Below are positions 1 through 20,944 of a stretch of 64,000 bases of DNA, in pieces. Positions within the stretch are counted from its first letter, which is position 1. Each line of letters starts with the position of its first letter. The notes below the pieces were generated by a model. That model had not been told where the DNA came from, did not search any database, and was given only the letters and a program-made list of their open reading frames with translations. Origin of the DNA: Leuctra nigra (taxonomy: Eukaryota > Arthropoda > Insecta > Plecoptera > Leuctridae). Both the position numbers and the translations under genes were made by a program. The stretch spans positions 32,777,629 through 32,841,628 of the forward strand of contig OW203764.1 in the NCBI GenBank assembly GCA_934045905.1. Reading direction: 5' to 3'.

Positions 1-779
1 CTTGGGTTAATGAATAGCAGTCATCTCAGGGCAGAGGTCATTATTTACATATTGAGAAGCATGTATGGACTCTTACACCCATCTTACATGAGTTTGGCAG
101 ATTTGGAAGAACACGTCACTGTTAATAAACAAACTGTACCTAAGTCTAATTATTGTTTGAAAACACAAAGCCTGTTTCCGAGGAAAACGTGAAACCTAAC
201 TATGCACTTGCGATGTGTTCTTCCTCATAGCGTGCCATTAACCATAATGTCATCACATCACAAAGCAAAACTTCATTTCCTTGTCATTCTTTATTTAAAT
301 GCAAATTACTTTCTCGATCGTGGTGTGAAACTCAAATCCTTACATAATTCACTATGTAGTACTTATATTATAATTACATTAATCTCGTTAATAATTGCTG
401 TTAGTGGGTAATGTCAAAGCACAGATATTCCAGTCACTCTGCACCTTGAATCAAATAAATACTATTTTCTGAATACAAACAAATACAAATAAATTCGCGA
501 GTATTCGTAGTTGTAACATGCATTCTGGCATTTCAGTACAACATAACTTAACATCCCAATTTTCCATTAAAAAACAAATAAAATAATATACAAACAGAAA
601 GAGGAAGGAAAATAAAATAAACTTAATATAGACTGATTGAAAAATAAAATACCGGCCAAATCGGTACGAACTACGTACAAACTTGTTTACTGCTTAGCTA
701 CTATTTGACTTCTCAATCAGTCGTTCAACTGTAACAGTATGTAAGCCCGGTGTGTGGGGCAGCTAGTAAAGTCGCATAC
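1..779. other. Left edge: intron of the ZC3H11A homologue
   Basis: AT-rich DNA to the left of the splice donor of coding exon 5. I see no convincing exon on either strand and no recognisable repeat. If exon 5 is spliced as proposed, the rest of the minus-strand gene lies beyond the left edge. If exon 5 instead reads through its donor, a stop at 763-765 ends the protein here. Confidence 0.5.
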
Positions 780-12460
<11,681 letters not shown>

Positions 12461-13174
12461 TCTCGGATATTTTGATAGGCCGCTCTGTGTTTGAAATATC
12501 TACAACTAGGTCTAATTAACGCTACCTATAGTTATAAGTATAAAGATCTATGTTTACAAAGTTCAGTCGAAAGGAAGTATTATTATCTGAAACAAAAATG
12601 GACACAAATTTTAAGCTGTGTTAGGTAGAACCACTTCTCATAGATCTAAGCATGTCTCTGGGAAAAATTGACCCTGCAGGCGTAACAACAATTTGGCAGT
12701 GACCCAAAATACAGACATATGTTGTAAATTGAAGTGTTATTCATTCATAATTTAAGTTATATAAATACAACGAAAGTGTTACCTCAGTAATGTATGCTAA
12801 GTGTCTAAAATGTCTTTTATGACAATTTAGTTACAAGATAAATCTTCGCAGACGTTTCGTCTAGCGTCACTTTCGACCAAACCTTTCTTCAAACTCCGGA
12901 AACCGGAAGTGGCACAGTACTTTTCGTGATCGTGCGCTCGTTTGAAAAATATTTGTTGTAATTCGCGCATGTCTACTGCCACTTTTCATATTTCGTACTG
13001 TGATGTGGAGCGGACTGTACTACCTAGCTTACCTTGAAAACGATTGTCGTCACGTTGTATTTGACAGGTGGATTTGAGACTAGTTTTCTCTAGTTTTCTC
13101 TTTTCTCATTTTATAATTTAACGTAATTATTAGTGGTAAGAAACTATTTGGACTAGTACTTCTTTTACGTCGCA
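12461..13174. promoter_or_regulatory. Divergent promoter region (ZC3H11A / TAP26)
   Basis: Only 714 bp separate the start codons of two genes transcribed away from each other, so both 5' UTRs and promoters must lie here unless there are upstream untranslated exons. The stretch 12840-13080 is richer in CpG than its surroundings. No TATA box is evident at a plausible distance. Bidirectional control is inferred from geometry. Confidence 0.7.
12896..12911 (+). promoter_or_regulatory. Doubled ETS/GABP-like motif
   Basis: CCGGAAACCGGAAGTG contains two GGAA cores, the second inside ACCGGAAGTG, a textbook ETS-family site and common in TATA-less bidirectional housekeeping promoters. Motif match only. 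Confidence 0.5.
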
Positions 13175-13277
13175 ATGCCAAGAAAGAAACGTTCTGAAAC
13201 TGATGAGGCAGAAACAGTTAAAAAGCCCTTCGACAAGGCCAGGTGGAGAGAAAAAAAATACAGCAAAAAGTTTAAAG
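13175..13277 (+). CDS. CCDC59: TAP26 homologue, exon 1
   Basis: 34 codons plus one base, ending at an AAAG/GTATGG donor. Encodes a basic N-terminus including KKPFDKARWREKKYSKKFK. Confidence 0.85.
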
Positions 13278-16200
13278 GTATGGTTTGATATTTAGTTGAG
13301 TTTATAATTGTGCTCATTGCAGATTCTTCAACTCTTCAAGCAGTCCCTTTTATGGTAGTTATTTTACAACTCCATCCAGTGGTTAATTTGTAAAATAATA
13401 AGTGGGCGGCCGCTCGGCGATGTCAGGGAAACATATTTGCTTACGAAAACAATGGGGGGTTTGGGGGGAGGGCCCGCCAATACAATGCGGGTCCGGGGCA
13501 CATAGCCCCGGGAAAATGTTGAATTTCAGGACCAAATTTGATGCCTTTCTACGAGATTTGCAAACAATTTTAAGCCAATTTTTACTTCTATGAAAAATAA
13601 GTGGGCGGACGGCGTCCACCCTGATAAAAGAGTGAGGGGACACGTCCGCCCTCGTCCGCCCCCAAATTAACCACTGACTCCATCTAAATAGGACAGAGGC
13701 ATTATGTCCAGAAACTAGACATTTCACAGCCGACAACTAGCTAGACCATTCAGCAATTTTAACAGGTCGCATGAAGTGTTATCATATCAAGGTTAGGTAC
13801 CCCTATTTTCGAGATTGTTTGAATGAATGTAATCGAGTGGGACGTCAGAGTAGCAGATCGAGCGAAATAGCATCACAAGTTCAAGTTACAGCATCATTGT
13901 TCGGTCTGACGTCACATCGACTTGAATCCAAAATGAATTTGACTCCTACAATCTCGAAAATAGGTCCCCAGGGAGTGTATTCTAGAACGAAAACGAAATC
14001 ATTCCGGCCTGGAATCATTTCAGATAAATGTTATCCTTATGGCCTTGAAATGATTCCATGTCGGAATGATTGTGTCGGAATGATTTTGTTTTGTTCTAGA
14101 ATAGGCCTCCAGGACCCCTATTTTCGAGATTGTTCGAGTGCTCATATTCGAGCATGACGTCGACGTGACATCAATTCGAATGAAATGGCATTCAACTGCC
14201 AAATCAGTTTATTATTTTGTTTGGCCAACGTCAGGAGGCCGTTCTGTATGAAACTGGACTCGAACAATCTCGAAAATAGGTCCCCCGGATTACATAACCA
14301 CCTGCCACTTGTGAAAAGGCAATCGTTTATGATTTACTCAATTGATGTGCGTTACGCGTTACCTAGTACTATATTATACAGAACTGGGATCTATTGGTTG
14401 ATCTCTTAAAAGTTGCGGGAATACCTTTTTAATTAGGAATAATTTAATAGTAGATTAAGGAATATTTTAAGTGACCCCAGACTATAACATATTTTGGTGT
14501 TATCATTTTGTTGTAGTTGATCAATGGGAGGAACGCCGACGAAAAGCTGTTGTACAACAATACTATAAAGATCTTCGCAAGGAGGATCCAACGGCTGAAC
14601 ATCCCGGAAAAAGGAAGAAAGCAGCTGAAAATACAGAAGCATCTCGGTATGTTTCATATACATTTCAATCCAATAAGGATTGTTCCTACTTTCTGGGTTG
14701 TAACTTGACATCAGATTGAATGATAAATTGTATGTTTGACAGTGTTGATATTTATTTTAAGTTTGACATGGTGCAATTACTTTTGAACTAGGTAGGTAGA
14801 TAGGTATTGACATTTGCACTGCTAAATCAGCAGCACTGAATGTTTTTGTCAATGTTGAGGGACGCACTTCTAGAGTAGGCTGGCTACCACGTATTCTGGC
14901 TTTATAAAGACATATTATTCATTCTGTTTACGATCAGATCATGTCTACTAAATACAACCATAGGAAGAATATTGTTGTAGTACTGTCAACTGTGTCAGCA
15001 GGTTTTCATTCAATTCGGTAATATGTAAGACAAATGCAGCCAAATATTTGAATTTGCTCCATTATGTTACCTTGAGTGATGCTTATGCTACCAATCTAGT
15101 ACATAGAGGACAGTTTCCAATCCCGAAAAGAAAGCATTTGTCAAGGGTAGTACGTCCTAACTTGTTTCGTCTATCATCATCCCTCCCTCATTGCTTCTTG
15201 TCAGAGTTCAGTGAGTTGCTTCCAGTGCCAGCGAGTATTTTGCCAAAAAAATATTCTATTCTGACTAAGCTATCAGAGTTGATAAAAAAAGAGTAGGTAC
15301 CTAGGTAAATTATTTCATTGACATCAATTTACTTCCAGAAGGTAATACCAACTGAAAATTACTATGGGTTCTCAATTTTTTATTACCTAGTAGGTAAATT
15401 CAACTGCTTCAATCATAAAGAAGTTTTTTTAATCCGACACAAGTTGATCTTTAGTTTCGCCGGCCTGTATCAAATTAAGTCGAATCCAGAATCTAGTTTA
15501 CCTTCTAGTAGGGCTGTGCAAGTCTCGAAAGTTCTCGAATCTCGAATATGAAACTCCATCTCGATCGTTTGTTCAAATTACCATCTCGAATTTTCAAGTC
15601 TCGAGCATATCAACTAAGAGCAATCAAGATTCCAATTTTTTGTTATTTTTACAGGACTACGCACGCTAACTTTCTTTGTATCGTCCATAAATTTGATTTG
15701 TATTGTTTTATATATAAAGTAGACAGTTCTGCATACTTTTATCAAATGTTATTCTTGTGTGGCTGGACAATTTGCATTGTGTTTCTCTTCCACCAAAAAA
15801 AAATATTTCTAAAAAAGTATAATCTTGCTCGAATATTCTCGATCTCGAAAGTAAAATATCTCGCTCAATCTCGCTCGACTTTTATTAAATAATCTCGATC
15901 TCGCTCGACATGAAAAATTTCAATCTCGCACAGCCCTACCTTTTCTAGTAATATTAACTCTTTCCCATAAAATCTTTCTAAACTTTGAAATAGAAGAAAG
16001 TATATATGTATTTTTTGTTTTATGACACAAAATTGACAAAATTTGCAACAAATGTAGAAATTAGGGCCATGCAAGTTTTTACTTTTTTTATATAGAAAGT
16101 TTAAATTTCATAGCTTGCCCGTGACATGATACATTGTTGAGACATCTTGTTAGCAAGATGCAGAATATCTGTCATCTGTGTTTTTGGTTTAAAAAAACAT

Positions 16201-18021
16201 CTTTGGCATCATTTTTTTTTTTTTTAATACTTACATGGAATAACCCTGATTTATAATTTGAATCTGACATGTCAAATGTGCCAAGCTAATGGCTGCCAAC
16301 AGAGAAAATAGGCACCTTCAGTGTTATGCTATTTAACTAAAAAAGTTCCTTCAAACTCAGAATACCACACCATGTCTATGAATAACGGAAGAGCGATATC
16401 CCTGTCGGACCCTGCCCATGTAGGTACCTAGAAGTAGTTGTGATTAATGTCATAAATGAGAAATTGATAACTCAATTACATTGATTATCGATGAAATAAA
16501 CTACACAATCGATTTGGATGGGCCAAACGCAATCATCTGTTGGGAAAAAATTTGAATGTTCTAATAATTCCGAGAAATCAATTATGTGGGTCTGAAAGTG
16601 ATATAAGTTGGCAATAGTACAGTCGGTTCATACTCTGCCTCTCTCTGACCCATATCATAAACATGTTTTTATATGGAGCACTAGCAGAGATAGAGTGTAA
16701 CCATCTAATTTCCTTGACTATACACTTACAGGCAGAGGTAGATTTATTCCACCAATTAAAGTGAAGTCTATTCTGCATGATGTCATTGGCAGTCGATAGC
16801 TTTTCTAGTGCATCAGCTACACTCTAAGCATTGCTCAGCAGTGTAAAGCTGTAGGTAAGTGTAAAAATTTAACACAGAATGGTGTAAAATCCAAATTAAA
16901 ATGAGAAAGTGTAAAATTATCAAAAAGTTGTAATTAATTTGGGGTGTAAAAACTTTGCACACCTTTTATTTTACACTCCATAATTTACTTTAAAAGTACC
17001 TATTCCAAAAGGATTACTTTTTACACATGATAGTTTTCCACAGCGTTGTGTACTCGAGTAATCTCCACTGTGTATTTTTTAATCCAGGCGGGTGTAAATA
17101 AGTTTGAACAGCTAATGCAATAACTTGCGGCGATGCGCAATAGAATGCAAGTACGTAAATTGAATAGTGGAATATGGACTTGATGAATTCGCTTGAACAT
17201 CACTGCTCTGGTAGCCCAGTCGGTACGTCACTTTCTAGGGATACTAGTATCGCAGGTTCGAATCTGGTTGTGGTAATACTTTTTTTATTGATAGAGTGTC
17301 TGTTAAATATTTAATCCGGGGGGTGTAGGTAGGTACTTACACTCTGCGGGTGTAGTCAGTGGGTGACACCCAAAAGGTATAACAATTAACACCGGGGGTG
17401 TTAATTTTTACACCTTTTCTAAAGTCTGTTTTTCGAGTGTACTAGTGCTAAAAATATGAACTCACAGTTAGGTCATCAAGTAGTTCACTCTTTATGCTAT
17501 AGATGTCGTTCAAATCAAGCAGCAACAGCCGGATTCCCCGGAAAACCCTGAAACATAAGTTGCACGTCAGTCAATGTTATCGGTATAAGAGTGAGATAAC
17601 CGTTTGTACTAGTATGAATGTAGTAATGAAGTCAGAGTTACACCATTTGTCTTAATAATTAATCATCAAGTGATGTCACTTCTAATTAGTTCATTTCTTG
17701 CACAATCAAAGGAATTGCTCCATTGCATTTTGAATGTCATAGGGTTATACTTCACTCTGTGTATTTAATTACAGCGCCAAGCCAAACGCGTATCAGCAAG
17801 CCCAAGATGCATTTCAAAGACAAAAGGAAGAAAAAGAAAAGAGAAAACAAGAAATCGAAACTCAAAATATGGAGCGGAAAGCAGCCCTCAATCAATATCG
17901 TCTAAAGAAAGCAGAGAAATTTAAAAAGTTGTCTAAAAAGACGAAGAAGGGACAACCAGTGATGAAAGACAGAATGGAAATGTTGCTTGAAAAAATTAAG
18001 AGTGATGTGCAATATAAATGA
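13175..18021 (+). CDS. CCDC59: TAP26/CCDC59 homologue (Fyv7 family), 3 exons
   Basis: Exons 13175-13277, 14517-14646 and 17775-18021 join in phase into 159 residues ending at TGA 18019-18021. The C-terminal half is Lys/Glu/Arg-rich and probably coiled coil (about 90-130), followed by FKKLSKKTKKGQP and a MEMLLEKIK tail, which is the diagnostic end of TAP26 and yeast Fyv7. Fyv7 acts in small-subunit pre-rRNA processing in the nucleolus; human TAP26 was also described as a TTF-1-associated protein. The N-terminus MPRKKRSE is basic, as in nucleolar proteins. The protein is shorter than the human one (about 240 aa), the central region being reduced. Start chosen as the first ATG upstream of a clean donor. 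The gene is divergent from the ZC3H11A homologue. Confidence 0.9.
13278..13799 (+). other. Intron 1 of the TAP26 homologue, GC-rich patch
   Basis: Contains a GC-rich segment at about 13400-13680 with G-runs and the words ATGCGGGTCCGGGG and AGCCCCGGG. The same words recur beside other long G/C runs in the window. Probably a dispersed repeat fragment; not coding. Confidence 0.5.
13800..13970. mobile_element. MITE X, copy 1
   Basis: Inverted ends: CCCCTATTTTCGAGATTGTT at the left and ACAATCTCGAAAATAGGTCC at the right. 171 bp, non-coding, TIRs about 23 bp. Confidence 0.7.
13978..14103. mobile_element. MITE Y between two MITE X copies
   Basis: Near-palindrome with ends TATTCTAGAAC and GTTCTAGAATA and inner GGAATGATT/AATCATTCC words. 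It lies exactly between two copies of MITE X. Confidence 0.6.
14114..14285. mobile_element. MITE X, copy 2
   Basis: The same inverted ends as copy 1 (CCCCTATTTTCGAGATTGTT and AACAATCTCGAAAATAGGTC), similar length (172 bp) and orientation. The interiors differ considerably. Confidence 0.7.
14517..14646 (+). CDS. CCDC59: TAP26 homologue, exon 2
   Basis: 130 nt between a TTTTGTTGTAG acceptor and a GTATGT donor. Encodes VDQWEERRRKAVVQQYYKDL and a polar tail, and leaves two bases (CG) that complete an Arg codon with exon 3. Confidence 0.87.
15509..15938. mobile_element. hAT-like MITE
   Basis: 430 bp with inverted ends TAGGGCTGTGC and GCACAGCCCTA, typical of hAT elements. Flanked by CCTTCTAG on the left and CCTTTTCTAG on the right, an 8-bp-type duplication altered by two bases. 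The interior is rich in TCTCGA/TCTCGCTCGA words. No transposase. Confidence 0.7.
16820..17439. mobile_element. TA-flanked non-autonomous element
   Basis: The ends CACTC and GAGTG are flanked by TA on both sides, and GTGTAAAAATTTAACAC-like words near the left recur inverted near the right (GTGTTAATTTTTACACC). Internally rich in GTGTAAA words. Suggests a Tc1/mariner-type MITE, but the TIR is short. Confidence 0.4.
17205..17287 (+). repeat. tRNA-derived (SINE-like) segment
   Basis: Perfect pol III A box TAGCCCAGTCGG at 17212-17223, B box GGTTCGAATCT at 17255-17265 (one base off consensus), normal spacing, and a T7 run at 17280-17286 that could terminate transcription. I cannot fold a convincing acceptor stem, so I call it tRNA-derived, not a functional tRNA gene. 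Confidence 0.5.
17775..18021 (+). CDS. CCDC59: TAP26 homologue, exon 3 (terminal)
   Basis: 247 nt after a TTAATTACAG acceptor. Encodes AKPNAYQQAQDAF, the charged helix and the conserved LSKKTKKGQP block, then the stop. No canonical AATAAA is seen in the next 100 bp; AATTAAA-like words near 18058 could serve. Confidence 0.92.
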
Positions 18022-18283
18022 ATACCTACCTAATACTGTTTGTAATTTAAAACTGAAATTAAATTTTATATTTAAACTCAACATATTGTGTTACAAAGAA
18101 TAATCTACGTATTCAATATTTCAATATCTAGCTATGTGTGGTTTCTGGTTGGTCTGTAAAAATCACCTTCATTTAGTCATCTGACTGCAAACATGAACCA
18201 AAAACCATAATCATGCACGCAGCAACATGCCTACTCAAATTAAAGTTGCGCTATGTAGGTTTCTAATACGTACCTTTGACCAT

Positions 18284-18442
18284 CACTGGGATCGTATAAC
18301 TATTGTCATCAGTCGATCGACATCTCTTATTGGAGAATAACATATACACATGTCAGAGTTGATCGACTACAAAGTCGACTTAATGCTAATCTCCCATAAG
18401 AGTTGTCGATCGTTTGTCGGGCAAAGTTACACGATCCCAGTG
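18284..18442. mobile_element. Hairpin MITE
   Basis: Ends CACTGGGATCGT and ACGATCCCAGTG. Inner arms also pair (CGATCGACATCTCTTAT with ATAAGAGTTGTCGATCG), so the 159 bp forms a nearly complete hairpin. Confidence 0.7.
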
Positions 18443-20944
18443 CAGGTTCCTGCAACGATAATGGAGATAATAAAAATTGATCTTCGTGAAAAGTGGAAAA
18501 AGAATCATTAATAACACTTTAATATCGTAATTTAGACAACTACTCCAATTGGAAAATCATGCTTAGTGTAAGGGCGTATTCGGGGGTATTGAAATGTGTA
18601 TTCAATTATGCCCCCCCCCACGAAATTTATCCTGGATACGCCAGGCTTAATGCTTAACCATATTTCTCTACCAAATAACAATTTCAGATGTATTTGATAC
18701 CAAGAAAATATGTACCTAGTTTATACTTTCGTAAATCTTGCCCCACAAGATGCCAGATCAATCTTTCAATCACCAATGGTAGGCACACGGTGAAGATAAA
18801 AGAAGTTGAGTTTCATTCTATAGATGCAAGAAATCGTAAGAAGTGTGGGAACTTTGCAATATGGTAGGTTTCATAAAACCTGGTTGCTATGATAAAAACA
18901 ACCCATTGAGATCGCACTGTTGCATTGGTGTTTACAGACATTTTCAATGCCAAAAAAATGATGGACACAACAAATTTATGCAAAAACTGCACGAACATTT
19001 TCACATCAAAACAATTAGCGGAATGGTGGAAGGGTCCTATGCGGGTCCGGGATGTATAGAAATCTATGCGGAACGCATTAGCCCCAGAAATAATAGAATT
19101 TCTTGATTTGGAAGGGCAATATGGCTTATAGCGGATGATAAAGTATTTTTGAGACTTTTTGACACAGGCTTCTGTTTGTAGAACATTTATAAAACGCACC
19201 AAAATGCTAAGAAATAGAGTTCAAAGTTCAAAAAGTTTCCTCGCGCCCAGGATCCGCATGTACTACTGGGGGGTCCTCTCCCAGGGATGGTTCCCCCCCC
19301 CCCCCCCTCCATTAACTTCAATATTTTGCTTCCCCTGACATAAATCTTGCGGACGACCATGCGTGAGCAACTTTTACCCAGCAGGGAACTCCTACTAGTA
19401 TAGCACTTATCAGGAAGACAGAAGGAACTCTTGCACGCAACTGTACACGAAGTTTATGTATCACTAGAGTCTTATGTCATCCTAAAGATATTCGCTTGAA
19501 ACCACCGGCATTCACTGACAAAACATCGTCCACGAAAACGGTAAATTAATTACAAGATTAAGATTAATATTGCACAAGTCTCGGGTCACAAGAAATGCCC
19601 TTATCAAGCCATGTTGAGATACCATGTTCTTACTCTGATAATTATCTACGACCTATCCGCAATAATTGCATATTGATGTATGCAAGCGCCTGAACAAAGA
19701 TGCAGTCGAGTTGCTCATGCAGAGCACATCCTGATCATCACTGTGGGCGCTAATTATATCCCCTTAATTAGCCGATAGAGTGAAGTCGAGCAGAGCCAAT
19801 CACGTGTTGAATCTGTGTCACCGTGACAACGTGTGTATGTGACAACAGCACCACTGGCGTCGTATCTCTAGGCTGAAGAGAGAGGGAAGCTATGTGTGAC
19901 CAGGGGCCCTATTCTAGAACTTTTACATTATTCCCAGTGTCGATGGAATTCGATTTGAATTGGGTAAACGATTCTGGTTGAGCCCCAGATGGGATGTGGT
20001 AACATTCGGGACAATATTATTTAATGCAATTTATCTACATTTTTCCAGGAAGAATTACCTGGAAGAAATCCGCCTGGGACAGACACTCATGGAACTGGGT
20101 GCATGGCCCTGGGAAAATATTCAATTTATCATAGAGCATTTTCTACTTTTTTCAAATACATCTAACCATAAGATTCTTCCTCTTATGTGCAATAGTTTAG
20201 CCAATTTCGTGTTTTATATGTTTAGTCACGTGGTGCCACTCAAATACCCTTAAATTAAAGCCGTCAAAAAGGTTTTCATTGATTATTGATTAACTTACAC
20301 AGAAGCAATTACTTTCTTGGAGTTGGAGGCCTTTCATTGGTCATTTCATTCTTCTTTGTGGTATTAATTTATGTTTTCTCTCCTGAATAGTCAACAAGGA
20401 CTCTTGAGAAAATAACTTCCTATCTCTTGGAAAGCGCCATCTCTGAATAGTGATGTATTTAATGTATTGGATGAATGCGATGAAAGTCAATGTTTTACGG
20501 AGGTGGGCTATAATCCGTCTCCCCCGGGTAGACTTATTGGGCACGGAGTCGAGATGGAAGAACCCGGGATGACAGCCCAGGGGCATCCTTGTCAACGATC
20601 AGCTCCATGGTCACATGGTCTCAGATATGGATAGAAGATGTGGAATGAGGATTGAAATGGAATGATATGGAATGAGCCACTGCACAATGGATTCAACTAT
20701 ATATTAACATTGAAAAAGCCAGAGATTTTACTATCATAGTCGAACATTTTCGCATTCGGTTTCGATTAAAAAAGAGGCACCCAATTGTACGTAAAATGTC
20801 AATTTACTCTTGATGTTTTGATAGATTTGTTGAAAATTGTCTAAAACACCTATAATTTTCGTCCCAATGACCATACAACATTTCAATTGGTCCAACGGTT
20901 CCATTTTTAATTTTCAACCAATCATATGATCTCTTTTAAATCTA
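18443..20944. other. Intergenic, no gene recognised
   Basis: Contains a small remnant at 18580-18650 with GGGCGTATTC and GGATACGCC words, a C15 run at 19293-19307, and otherwise unassigned sequence. Open frames of up to about 130 codons at 18813-19202 occur on both strands with no similarity I recognise. Confidence 0.45.

Larger units (their letters stand above)
14647..17774 (+). other. Intron 2 of the TAP26 homologue
   Basis: A 3.1-kb intron with an hAT-like MITE and a TA-flanked element containing a tRNA-like segment. The remainder is AT-rich without a recognised gene. Confidence 0.6.

Noticed and set aside
17205..17287. Functional tRNA gene
   Set aside because: A and B boxes are good, but no proper acceptor stem or anticodon arm can be formed; kept as tRNA-derived repeat.
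18813..19202. Overlapping frames on both strands
   Set aside because: Neither reads like a known domain; opposite-strand openness alone is not evidence.
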